This document shows positions 35,144-44,156 of a DNA stretch of 64,000 bases, in pieces (position 1 is the stretch's first letter; the number at the start of each line of letters is the position of its first letter). A program made the position numbers and the translations under genes. The notes beneath the pieces are model-generated. The model had not been told where the DNA came from. It made no database searches and saw only the letters and a list, made by a program, of their open reading frames with translations. The stretch comes from Salinibius halmophilus (GTDB lineage: Bacteria; Pseudomonadota; Gammaproteobacteria; Pseudomonadales; Natronospirillaceae): positions 38,993 to 102,992 of the forward strand of contig NZ_QPEP01000013.1 in NCBI RefSeq assembly GCF_003577475.1. The letters run 5' to 3'.

Positions 35144-36455
35144 ATTGTTGCTCCTTATTAATGCTTTTTAGTGCTAGGTGGCGCAGTGTCATAATATAGG
35201 CAGACAGCAGTACCGCGTAGATACTCAAGTAGGTTAATAGTGAGGCCAATACCTGTTCTGGTGGCAGGTCGTTTACCGCGTCGGCCGTTTTTAATACGCC
35301 ATGAATTAACCAAGGCTGGCGGCCGATTTCGGTCACCATCCAACCGGCTAGGGTGGCAATCGAACCGGCGAAGGTCATGGCACTTAGGGTAACTAATTGC
35401 CATTTTGGCAATGACTTTTTACGCCACAACGTAATACCCGCCAACCAAGACATCGCGAGCATCAATAATCCTAATCCAACCATCACTCGGAATGACCAGA
35501 ACACGGGAAATACCGGTGGGTGTCCGACTTCGGCAAACTCGTTTAGGCCTTGCAGTTCACCGTCAAGTGAATGGGTGAGGATTAGGCTCGCAAGTTTGGG
35601 GATGCCTATTTCAAAGTGGTTCGTCTGGGCGTCATTATCTGGTAGTGCGAACAATAGTAGTGGGGCGCCTTCTTCGGTATGCCAAATACCTTCGATGGCG
35701 GCAATTTTTGCTGGTTGATTTTCTAATGTATTAAGCCCGTGTAAGTCGCCGACAAAAGCTTGTGTTGGGGTAAGTACCATGGCAAAACCAATGGCTGATG
35801 CCAGTGCTTTTTTCGTAGCCCGCGAGGTGTCACCCTTAAGCATTTTGTAAGCACTGCCGCCAGCGATGAGAAAGCAGCCAGTCAAAAATGAGGCCAGCAA
35901 CATATGGGTAAAGCGGTAAGGCATCGACGGGTTAAAAATAGCCGCAAGCCAGTCTGTCACCACAACCTCACCGTTGACCATTTCAAAGCCTGCTGGCGTT
36001 TGCATCCAGCTATTGAGCACCAAAATCCAAAAGGCTGATATGGTGGTGCCAACAGCGACGAGCAATGTTGAGGCGGTGTGCAGGCGGTTGCTGACTCGAT
36101 TGGTGCCATACAACATTATGCCTAAGAAGGTTGCTTCGAGGAAAAACGCCGTCAGGATCTCATAGGCAAGCAACGGCCCAGCAATGGCGCTCGCAACATG
36201 CATAAACTCCATCCAGTTGGTGCCAAACTGGAAGGTCATGGTAATGCCGCTTACAACGCCTAAAGCGAAGGTCAGCGCAAATACCTTTACCCAGAAGCCA
36301 TAGGCCTCCAGCCAAGCTTGATCACCTGTACGGTTGTAGCGCAATTTAAAGAACAATAACATCCACGTCAGCGCGATGCTGATCGTTGGATAAATCATAT
36401 GAAAACTGATGTTCGCAGCGAACTGAAGGCGCGAAAGAAATAACGTTTCTAACAT
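35136..36455 (-). CDS. cydA: Cytochrome bd-type quinol oxidase subunit I, short form
   Basis: Haem-bearing subunit that oxidises quinol and reduces oxygen. The N-terminal LQFAANISFHMIYP contains the haem b595 ligand region, and PVFWSFRVMVGLG holds the methionine ligand region. At 439 residues it is much shorter than E. coli CydA (522) and has a short quinol loop, as in CIO-type oxidases that resist cyanide. It starts one base after a GbsR-type regulator gene ends, so regulator and oxidase form one operon. Cyanide resistance is a family inference. Confidence 0.95.
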   Translation of the reverse strand: MLETLFLSRLQFAANISFHMIYPTISIALTWMLLFFKLRYNRTGDQAWLEAYGFWVKVFALTFALGVVSGITMTFQFGTNWMEFMHVASAIAGPLLAYEILTAFFLEATFLGIMLYGTNRVSNRLHTASTLLVAVGTTISAFWILVLNSWMQTPAGFEMVNGEVVVTDWLAAIFNPSMPYRFTHMLLASFLTGCFLIAGGSAYKMLKGDTSRATKKALASAIGFAMVLTPTQAFVGDLHGLNTLENQPAKIAAIEGIWHTEEGAPLLLFALPDNDAQTNHFEIGIPKLASLILTHSLDGELQGLNEFAEVGHPPVFPVFWSFRVMVGLGLLMLAMSWLAGITLWRKKSLPKWQLVTLSAMTFAGSIATLAGWMVTEIGRQPWLIHGVLKTADAVNDLPPEQVLASLLTYLSIYAVLLSAYIMTLRHLALKSINKEQQYV

Positions 36456-36456
36456 G

Positions 36457-36999
36457 CTACTTGCCTCCTCCTGTTAACTTTTCACCAATCTGAAGTACCT
36501 TGCCAACGCCAACGCCGAGCTTGAATAGGCGGGCGAGGGTATCTGAGTCCATTGATTGAATGTCGTCCGCCCAGCTTGTTGCTTGCTCGATTATGCCCAG
36601 CATTTGCTGCATGCGTTTTTGGGCGTAGGCTTCTTCTTCGTTTTGTGGCGGCTCTACTAGTGTGCTGCGCAGCAGGGTAAGGGTTGGGTCGACTTCGCGC
36701 TTGCGCCGCTCTTCAATAATGGTTTTGACGATGTCCCACATATCGTTAGGTGTCGTGAAGTACTCCTTGCGATCACCAGGTTTGTGTACGAGGTTGACCA
36801 AGCGCCAGGACTGAAGTTCCTTAAGCCCCATCGACACATTTGAGCGCGAAAAACTTAACGTTGCGCCAATGTCATCAGCGCAGAGTGCTTCTTCCGATAG
36901 AATGAGCAGAGCGTAAATTTGCCCCACGGTGCGATTGAATCCCCAGCGACTGCCCATTTCGCCAAAGTGCATCACACAGGTCATCATGGATGGTGTCAT
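36457..36999 (-). CDS. GbsR/MarR-type transcriptional regulator
   Basis: Winged-helix regulator of the GbsR branch of MarR proteins. The DNA-binding part reads WGFNRTVGQIYALLILSEEALCADDIGATLSFSRSNVSMGLKELQSWRLV (residues about 19-68, in successive motifs). The helical C-terminal half ends in a glycine-rich tail. The 180-residue length is normal. It leads the cydAB operon, and an inverted repeat 17-40 bases upstream of its start is a good autoregulatory operator. Similar regulator-cydA-cydB operons occur in other gammaproteobacteria. The signal is unknown. Confidence 0.88.
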   Translation of the reverse strand: MTPSMMTCVMHFGEMGSRWGFNRTVGQIYALLILSEEALCADDIGATLSFSRSNVSMGLKELQSWRLVNLVHKPGDRKEYFTTPNDMWDIVKTIIEERRKREVDPTLTLLRSTLVEPPQNEEEAYAQKRMQQMLGIIEQATSWADDIQSMDSDTLARLFKLGVGVGKVLQIGEKLTGGGK

Positions 37000-37015
37000 T
37001 TCTTACCTTCCTGTA

Positions 37016-37038
37016 ATTTCAGTAATTTCTGAAAATTG
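37016..37038. promoter_or_regulatory. inverted repeat, candidate operator of the GbsR-type regulator
   Basis: AATTTCAG (37016-37023), six bases, CTGAAAATT (37030-37038) is a near-perfect dyad in the divergent region between the regulator and the Usp gene, closer to the regulator. Confidence 0.5.
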
Positions 37039-37199
37039 TAAAGGTAGCCAGCGGGTACTGGCAAGCTGATTTACATCAATTGGTCAGATGGTAATGTTTG
37101 GCAACTTTGTATGACTTATTCATCTTGCAGTCACTGAATTCAACTAAGCTAGATTGTATGGATGCTGATCTACTAAACGCCTAGGAGGCGCACCAATCA

Positions 37200-38042
37200 A
37201 TGTCACAGTATGTGTATGCATGTATTGATCGCTCGTCTTTGCATTTACCTGTTTGTGACTATGCAGCTTGGATAGCACAGCAAACCGGCACGCCACTGCG
37301 TATTCAGTTTAATGCTGAACCTGCCCCAACAACTCGCTCATTGGATTTGTCTGGCTCTATTGGATTAAGTACACAAGCTCATTTACTCGACGAGCTGGCA
37401 AGCCTAGAGGCGAAGCATCAAAAGTTGGCCGTGCAGGCTGGGCGAGCCTTGCTGAGTTCGGCGAAGGTTAGGGCGCAGTCATTTGGCATTGTTGAACCCG
37501 AAATCCGCTTGCGTCATGGTGATCTAACCGAAGACCTGCTGGCTCATGAGGAGAAAATTAGGGTTTTGGTTATTGGTGCATGGGGTGAGCAACATGAAGA
37601 TGACCATCGTTTAGCAAAACGCGTGGAGGTGCTTGCCCGCGCCATGCAAGTGCCTGTGCTGGTAGCAAATCAGCGCTTTTCAATGCCCAAAAAGGTTGCC
37701 TTTATTTTTGATGAGTCTGACACAGGGCAGCGGGCATTAAATTGGATTTCGACCAGCCCAGTTTATCAAGACTTGGATATTTTATTGGTGAAGCTGGGGG
37801 AGGAAACTCAGGCTTTCACCGAAGCAGCAAGAGCGCTAAGGCTAGCAGGGCGGCTGGTATACCCCACTTGCTTAATGAAAGGGGCGAGTGTTGAGCAACT
37901 GGTATCGTTTATGATGGACAAGGGTTGTGATTTGCTTGCGTTGGGTGCATTTCGCCATAACCGTATGCATGACTTGTTATTCGGCAGTTTCACCATGAAA
38001 GTCTTAAAACAGGCAAACATCCCTGTGCTGTTGTTGCGTTAG
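37200..38042 (+). CDS. Tandem universal stress protein (UspE-like)
   Basis: Cytoplasmic stress protein with two Usp domains (about 1-145 and 155-280). The second has the nucleotide-type motif G-x2-G-x9-G-S in LGAFRHNRMHDLLFGSFTMKVLKQANIPVLLLR, seen as successive motifs. The first is more divergent. AGGAGG lies about 11 bases before the ATG. It is divergent from the cydAB regulator, which is suggestive because UspE-like genes often accompany oxygen regulation, but a shared control is only inferred. Length is 280 residues, close to E. coli UspE at 316. Confidence 0.9.
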   Translation: MSQYVYACIDRSSLHLPVCDYAAWIAQQTGTPLRIQFNAEPAPTTRSLDLSGSIGLSTQAHLLDELASLEAKHQKLAVQAGRALLSSAKVRAQSFGIVEPEIRLRHGDLTEDLLAHEEKIRVLVIGAWGEQHEDDHRLAKRVEVLARAMQVPVLVANQRFSMPKKVAFIFDESDTGQRALNWISTSPVYQDLDILLVKLGEETQAFTEAARALRLAGRLVYPTCLMKGASVEQLVSFMMDKGCDLLALGAFRHNRMHDLLFGSFTMKVLKQANIPVLLLR

Positions 38043-38084
38043 CACTATGCTGCAATAATAAAGCGTTTTGTTAATTAGGGGTTG

Positions 38085-39521
38085 ATGGTGAGTAATCCGA
38101 GCATTTTGTGGTATGACTTTGAAACCTTTGGTGCCGACGCCAAGCTTGATTCACCGGCCCAGTTTGCCGCCCAGCGAACAGACCATAATTTAATGCCGAT
38201 AGACTCCCCCGAAATATTTTACTGTCAGCCACTTGCTGATCGCATGATTTCGCCCGACGCGGTAGCCATTACTGGTATAACCCCGCAGCACGCGCAGCAG
38301 AATGGTGTACCTGAGTATCAGTTCGCCGAACGCGTGCATGCGCTGATGGCGCAGCCAAACACGACAACTTGCGGCTATAACACCATACGATTTGACGACG
38401 AAGTGTGTCGCCATATGTTTTGGCGCAATATGATCGACCCATATGGGCGTGAGTTTAAAAATAACAACGCTCGCTTTGATTTATTAGATGTGATGCGCTT
38501 GACGTCAGCTTTGCGCCCGGAAGGGTTGTATTGGCCCAAGCGTGATGATGGGTTGCCCAGTTACAAACTAGAGCAGTTGTCGGTGGCAAATGGTATTGAA
38601 CATACCGATGCGCACGATGCGATGGCGGACGTACGAGCGACCATTGCATTGGCACAAAAAGTACGCCGCCAGCAAGAGAAGCTTTGGCATTACGTGTTTG
38701 AGTTTCGCTACAAACACCGGGCGAAAGGGTTTCTTGAGCAACTAAACGGAGCGCCGTTTTTACATGCCTCGGGCAAGGTCTCGGCCGAGTTTTTTGGTAC
38801 AACTGTACTGGTTCCCCTACTCACTCATCCTACCAATCGCAATGAAATTATATGTTGGGACGCAAGAGTTGCCCCGCAGGATTGCTTGGATGCATCGGCC
38901 AAAGATCTCAACGAGTGGCTGTATGCAAAAAGCAGTGAGCTGCCTGAGGATGTCGTTCGACCTGGGTTTAAGTCTGTGCATGTGAACAAAGCGCCGATGA
39001 TGGCACCAATGAGCCTGTTTGATGAAGCGGTTAGCAAACGTATTCAAATTAGTGAAACGCAAGTGCGCCAGTGTGTGGATTATTTTCAATCTCATGATTG
39101 GCAATCACTTGTGGTAGAAGTGTTTAGTCAGCCTTTTGAAGCCGAAGATAAGGACCCCGAGCAAGATCTGTATGGCGGTTTTATCAGTATGCATGACCGC
39201 CAGTTAATGGACAAAATGCGCGCCTTGCCAGCTGAAGAATGGTCGAAATTTGAGTTAGACTTAGGCGACCCAAGGCTAGCCGCAATTGCCGTTAGGCTGC
39301 GGGCAAGATACTTTCCACATACGCTAACCCAAAGTGAGCAAAGCCGTTGGCAAGCGTATCTTGAGCAGCGAACCAGCCCTGTTGAACTGCAAAGTTTAAT
39401 TAAGCAGGTTCGCCAGCGAAAGAAAATCGAACCAGAGCGAAGCGCTATATGGCAAGCGCTTCTAGACTGGTATCAAACACAATTATTGCGGGTCGATTCG
39501 CCGCAGCTTAGCTTGTTTTAA
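38085..39521 (+). CDS. sbcB: Exonuclease I
   Basis: 3'-5' single-strand DNA exonuclease for repair and recombination. The DEDDh exonuclease domain has ILWYDFETFG near the start, GYNTIRFDDEVCRHMFWRN and DAHDAMADVRATI. The SH3-like and helical C-terminal regions follow. The ATG at 38085 with TTAGGGG upstream is chosen; TTG 38082 is an artefact. The 478-residue length equals that of E. coli SbcB. Its end overlaps the convergent GGDEF gene by 14 bases. Confidence 0.95.
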   Translation: MVSNPSILWYDFETFGADAKLDSPAQFAAQRTDHNLMPIDSPEIFYCQPLADRMISPDAVAITGITPQHAQQNGVPEYQFAERVHALMAQPNTTTCGYNTIRFDDEVCRHMFWRNMIDPYGREFKNNNARFDLLDVMRLTSALRPEGLYWPKRDDGLPSYKLEQLSVANGIEHTDAHDAMADVRATIALAQKVRRQQEKLWHYVFEFRYKHRAKGFLEQLNGAPFLHASGKVSAEFFGTTVLVPLLTHPTNRNEIICWDARVAPQDCLDASAKDLNEWLYAKSSELPEDVVRPGFKSVHVNKAPMMAPMSLFDEAVSKRIQISETQVRQCVDYFQSHDWQSLVVEVFSQPFEAEDKDPEQDLYGGFISMHDRQLMDKMRALPAEEWSKFELDLGDPRLAAIAVRLRARYFPHTLTQSEQSRWQAYLEQRTSPVELQSLIKQVRQRKKIEPERSAIWQALLDWYQTQLLRVDSPQLSLF

Positions 39522-41772
39522 CACTGAATGGTGGCGCTGGCAGTTGTAATTGATTTTCTTTTTTCCACACCTTGTTATCGTAAAGCTGGGCATCGGCAAT
39601 GTTTAGTAGCGCTTTTAGCGAGCTGGGTGCATCAGGATCAAATACGGCAAAGCCAACTGACATGCTTACCTTAAACTCAAAGCCTTCTTGGTTGACCTCG
39701 TGGCAAAAATGTTGAATCTTCGACAGGGCCGCGATCACGTGCTCACTGTTACTGTCAATCAACAAAAAGGCAAACTCATCGCCTGCCAAACGCGCCACAA
39801 TATCGCTGCGGCGGAAGCAGTTCTGCAGCACTTGTCCGGCAGCCCAAATGGCTAAATCACCCTGTTCATGACCTAGGCTATCATTAATTTGTTTTAATCC
39901 GTCTAGATCGGCATAGCCAATGATAAAGGAATCATGCTGCTGTTTGCTGTAGCGCCAGTGCTGCTCGGCTGCTTTATGAAAACCGCGTCGGTTAAGCAAG
40001 CCTGTCAGTTCATCCGTGACACTATTATGAGCCAATTCAGCATTCGCGCCGCGCAGTTGCGCTAGTGTGGCTTTCAGTTTTTTCTCGTCTTGCTGGCTGT
40101 GCTTAATGGTGAAGATGTTCTTCAGCGCAAAACCTAAATGAAAGGCTATGGCTGAGTAGAGTTTTAGCAGTTCTACCTGATAGCTAACGACCATATAGCC
40201 AAGCTCGATCCCTTTGTGGCTAAGTGGCATTACTAGCAGTCGATCACTATGTTGTTTGTTCACCAACTGAGCTGTGGCAATCGAATAGGACTGGTCACAT
40301 TTGGCCGCTAAGCGATCGAATATAACCGTGCTCCATTTGGGCGCTTGGCTTGGGTAGCGCTCTAACAGCCGATTAGACTTATAAACGCCAATGGCGAAAT
40401 CGCCTAGTTCAAAAATTACGCTGTGCGATTTGAGGACTTCAACAAGGTCTATGGTAGAAAAACAAGTGTTGATGGCCTGACAAAACTCGTCAATATCGCG
40501 CTTGTGTTGCTGAAGTCGGTCGTAGCTGATTTGTTGATGAACCCTAAGGCGGCGGTTGATTTCGTTCATGCATTGAAAGCGGACTTGGCGAACGATGAGC
40601 GCTTGTTGCGGCGACAAATGCATGGTGAAAAAGATATCGAGCATCTTTTTAAGTGCCTTGCGGCAGCGCTCAAGCCAATTCGAATCATCGCTATAACTGA
40701 GTAGTTCAAGGAACGTATCACTTACCTGAGTTTGGCTTATTGACTCTAACACCTGCCGGCGCAGCTCCAATATCGACTTCTCTATCAGGAATAATACTTG
40801 TGGTAAATCGTTGCCCTCGATACTAAGCGACTTGGCCAGAGCAAGTGCTTGCATTTGTAGCTCGCCCACTTTAAAGGTGGTTGGTACTTGCCGAGCACTG
40901 CCGCTGGAGAAGCGTTCAAAATAATCACTACAGCCGCAACTGTTGCGAATAACAAGCTTGGGTGAAAATAGGCTTTCATTGTCATCTGGGCGTCGGCGTA
41001 TGCGTCGAAATAACTTGAAGGTAGCCTCGCGACCCATGTTAAACAAATCGGGCTCAATGGTTGTAAGTGGTGGTTCAGATAGTGCCGCCGCTTCAATATT
41101 GTCAAACCCAATAACCTTCACCGACCAGTTGAGCTCGCGCGCCCTATTGAGAGCCCCTAGCGCCATGTAGTCATCAGCTGCCATAATCGCCTGCGGGCGA
41201 AGAGGCAAGGTGTGAAAGTGATCGACGGCACGCTTACCATCATTAAAGTGAAAAGTGCCTTGCCAAACATAATTGTCTTGCGGTGCAATGCCGTAGTGAC
41301 GCAATTGCTCTTGGTAGGCGTGAAAACGAACTTTGGCGTCGAGATTAGACATTGGGCCGTTTATCATAGCGATTCGGCGTATGCCATGATCAAGTATAAA
41401 GTGCTGCATAGCTTGCACAACACCCTGGTGGTTATCCAGGTTGATCGACGGGTAACCGTCGCCAGCATTGCCAATCACCACTAGCGGCATGTCTTTTCGC
41501 CGCCTCAATACCTGGAAGATGTCCACTTGATCTTGCACGGCCAAATATATTTGGGCCGGTACGATTATACCCAAACAGTCACTCTCGTTGACTAAATCGA
41601 ACATCAAGCCACCGTAGTTACAGTGGCCTGTATCAAGAGGGAAGTACATGCTGGTGCAATATGTACGCAAGGGTACTTTGAGTTCCCGACAAGCTTGATT
41701 GACACCGGCTAATATTGGCGCCTGGTAGCCATCTGAAACATCATCAATGATTAGCGCTAGATGTGGTTCCAT
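39508..41772 (-). CDS. LacI-type ligand sensor fused to a GGDEF diguanylate cyclase (second of tandem pair)
   Basis: Predicted soluble cyclic-di-GMP synthase. The N-terminal 300 residues are a LacI-type periplasmic-binding fold without a helix-turn-helix (ALIIDDVSDGYQAPILAGVNQACRE; AAALSEPPLTTIEPD; RNSCGC), so the protein senses a small molecule in the cytoplasm. A helical middle and a weak GAF-like region follow. The cyclase has DELTGLLNRRGF and the active-site form AGDEF, and an upstream RRSD inhibitory site (I-site) five residues before it. AGGAGGAAGG precedes the ATG at 41772. The length is 754. The start overlaps the upstream paralogue by 29 bases. Confidence 0.9.
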   Translation of the reverse strand: MEPHLALIIDDVSDGYQAPILAGVNQACRELKVPLRTYCTSMYFPLDTGHCNYGGLMFDLVNESDCLGIIVPAQIYLAVQDQVDIFQVLRRRKDMPLVVIGNAGDGYPSINLDNHQGVVQAMQHFILDHGIRRIAMINGPMSNLDAKVRFHAYQEQLRHYGIAPQDNYVWQGTFHFNDGKRAVDHFHTLPLRPQAIMAADDYMALGALNRARELNWSVKVIGFDNIEAAALSEPPLTTIEPDLFNMGREATFKLFRRIRRRPDDNESLFSPKLVIRNSCGCSDYFERFSSGSARQVPTTFKVGELQMQALALAKSLSIEGNDLPQVLFLIEKSILELRRQVLESISQTQVSDTFLELLSYSDDSNWLERCRKALKKMLDIFFTMHLSPQQALIVRQVRFQCMNEINRRLRVHQQISYDRLQQHKRDIDEFCQAINTCFSTIDLVEVLKSHSVIFELGDFAIGVYKSNRLLERYPSQAPKWSTVIFDRLAAKCDQSYSIATAQLVNKQHSDRLLVMPLSHKGIELGYMVVSYQVELLKLYSAIAFHLGFALKNIFTIKHSQQDEKKLKATLAQLRGANAELAHNSVTDELTGLLNRRGFHKAAEQHWRYSKQQHDSFIIGYADLDGLKQINDSLGHEQGDLAIWAAGQVLQNCFRRSDIVARLAGDEFAFLLIDSNSEHVIAALSKIQHFCHEVNQEGFEFKVSMSVGFAVFDPDAPSSLKALLNIADAQLYDNKVWKKENQLQLPAPPFSVKTS

Positions 41773-43906
41773 CCTTCCTCCTAGCGCGTTTCGCTTGGTA
41801 AAGTCGTTGGTCGGCAATGGATAGTAGTTCTGAGATGTCCTTCGCTTCTGAACTCTCAGCAACACCAAAGGCAATACTCAATGGATAGTTCAAAGTATAC
41901 CTTTCTTTGAAGGTGTTCAACTGTGCTTGCATTAGACCTGCCAACCCATCGATCTTCCGCTCGGTCATCACGACGAACTCATCACCGCCAATACGGGCGC
42001 ACAATGCATTGCCTGGAAACACTTGCACTATGGCTTCAGCGATTAAACAGATTGCTTTGTCACCAGCATGATGACCGAACTGGTCATTGATCGTTTTTAG
42101 GTTATTCATGTCACCGAAATACAGAACTTGCGGGCTATTGTTCAATCTATTTTCTACAAGCTGCATAAAGCCACGGCGATTATTGAGGCCTGTTAGCTCA
42201 TCATGATGCGTTTTCTCTAATAGCTCTCTATTATGAGACTCAATGGCCGAGAGTGTGGACTCCAGCTCTCGTCTTATATACCTCGATTGCTCGATGTTAC
42301 TGTGCGAAAGCAAGGCTACCGTTATGTTGTGGCGAATATGTTCGAGCAGATCGCAGTCCTGATTTGTTTTTACCAAAATTAGCTGGCCAAAATAGAATCT
42401 ATCCAGCATTAGCGGCAGTATGCAAAGCGTATGATACTCTTTGCTCCAGAGACTAAAGGGCGGTACTGCACTTGCTAAAGAAAATTCTGTTTGGCTTATA
42501 TTGATACTGGTGCTGGCGACTTGTACGTCGTGATGTAAATTGCCTAGGTCGTAAAACAGGCCTGTTTTCTTTTTGGTTAACACTAAACAGTATTGTTCTA
42601 TGCCAATAGCTTCAAATGCACGCTCAATGGAATGCACGAGCTGTAGTTGGTCAGTGCTCGTATCTAAGTCTCGGGTAAGCCCTAATACGCCACTAAACTG
42701 ATCGCTGCGATCATTTAATAATCGATTGTATTGATCGTTGATAAGCGTGTGAATGCGACTATCTAGTTGACTGGATATCTCCAATAAATGGTTTTGTGCT
42801 ACCAAGCTAGTTAACCGTGTTAAGCAGTATTCGGTCAAAATACTATTGCAATCACTTAACGCATAATAGTTTGGTGTGCCTGCGAAGACACATTGCTGCC
42901 ACTTATTAATTAATTGCTCAACGGTTATCGCTTCATCGAGATTCAGGTAAAGATCAAGCATGGTTTCAAGGTAGTGTACGGAGTCCTTGTGCAGCGCCAA
43001 CCGGCTTTGTAATACGCCCTCCATCTTTGTGATCAGTTCACCATCGTCTTGAGCGATCGCGTTACTCGCAACAATCGGCGAGTGGATGGGGTGGCAGCCG
43101 CAGCTTGAACGTTTCACCAGTTCGCAATCTACCAAAATATTGTTGTTGTTGTCTGGTGTTAGCGCTTGCTCACCCGCTTGCCAGCCCATCTCATAAAGCG
43201 GTTGGTGCACGGTAGTAAGTGGCGGGGCGCTATACTGCGCTTGGTCAACATTGTCAAAGCCAGTAACATGGATGTCGTAGTCTAAATCCGAAATCGCCTT
43301 TAGCGCACCAAATGCAATATAGTCATCGGCGCAGACAATTGCCTGCGGTAAATCATTTGCTGACAAACCTTGAATCGCCTTATATCCGGCGTCAAAGGTA
43401 AAGTCGCCATCAAGTATCCACTTCGGCTGTAAGGTGATCTGATGTTGCTCAATAGATTCGATGAATGCCGCCTGTCGTTCTTGCGCATCTCGCACATTGG
43501 TCGGGCCACCTATATACCCAATATCAACAAACTGATGATCATCCACTAAGTGTGCGACACACTGGCTGATGCCCGAGGCATTGTTAATCGCTATCGAGCA
43601 ATGCTCATCATGGTGTCGGCCAACAACGATTAGCTTGTGACAACCATAATCGCGGCGTAATTGGCGAAGATCAACTTCGTCATTAATGAACTCAAAGGTT
43701 GCCGAATTGATAATAAGCACATCTGCTTTAGGCATATGAATGAGTTGCTGGAGTAAGTAACGCTGTACTTGTTTGTCAGGCGTCGCTGTGGTTAGCGCAT
43801 AGGTAAACAATTGTAGATCGTGAGTGCGAGCAAACTGATTGAGTCCGTAAAAAATGGGCGACTGATAGCCGTTGTTCAGGTTGCTAGTAACAAATAGTGC
43901 GCGCAA
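41744..43906 (-). CDS. LacI-type ligand sensor fused to a GGDEF diguanylate cyclase (first of tandem pair)
   Basis: Paralogue of the next gene with the same order: LacI-type binding fold (about 1-290; VTSNLNNGYQSPIFYGLNQF; QYSAPPLTTVHQP; KRSSCGC), a helical and GAF-like middle, then GGDEF (DELTGLNNRRGF and GGDEF). The RxxD inhibitory site is missing (PGNA at that position), so product inhibition may be weaker. The start is uncertain: TTG at 43906 with GGAG upstream is chosen, and TTG 43924 is possible. The length is about 720. There is no membrane helix. The ligand is unknown; sugar or nucleoside is typical for the fold. Confidence 0.88.
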   Translation of the reverse strand: MRALFVTSNLNNGYQSPIFYGLNQFARTHDLQLFTYALTTATPDKQVQRYLLQQLIHMPKADVLIINSATFEFINDEVDLRQLRRDYGCHKLIVVGRHHDEHCSIAINNASGISQCVAHLVDDHQFVDIGYIGGPTNVRDAQERQAAFIESIEQHQITLQPKWILDGDFTFDAGYKAIQGLSANDLPQAIVCADDYIAFGALKAISDLDYDIHVTGFDNVDQAQYSAPPLTTVHQPLYEMGWQAGEQALTPDNNNNILVDCELVKRSSCGCHPIHSPIVASNAIAQDDGELITKMEGVLQSRLALHKDSVHYLETMLDLYLNLDEAITVEQLINKWQQCVFAGTPNYYALSDCNSILTEYCLTRLTSLVAQNHLLEISSQLDSRIHTLINDQYNRLLNDRSDQFSGVLGLTRDLDTSTDQLQLVHSIERAFEAIGIEQYCLVLTKKKTGLFYDLGNLHHDVQVASTSINISQTEFSLASAVPPFSLWSKEYHTLCILPLMLDRFYFGQLILVKTNQDCDLLEHIRHNITVALLSHSNIEQSRYIRRELESTLSAIESHNRELLEKTHHDELTGLNNRRGFMQLVENRLNNSPQVLYFGDMNNLKTINDQFGHHAGDKAICLIAEAIVQVFPGNALCARIGGDEFVVMTERKIDGLAGLMQAQLNTFKERYTLNYPLSIAFGVAESSEAKDISELLSIADQRLYQAKRARRKDGTTSSANH

Positions 43907-44156
43907 GTACGCCCCCAACTCCAAAATTAAGTACGAGTTAACACAATATTGCTAGCAGTATAGACACACATTGAAACGTCTGCCTTTACAAAAATTAACT
44001 AAGTTTGTTTGCTGACGATTGCTGTCAATAGATCGCAAAATTTGTCAGTTATTTTGACCGCCGTTAAAAAAGGCTAACAAAAACACAGACGTGAATGAAT
44101 TAAAAAATCGTGAAAGCCGTTAGAATGCACATTAAATAATCCATAAGGGTAGTTCC

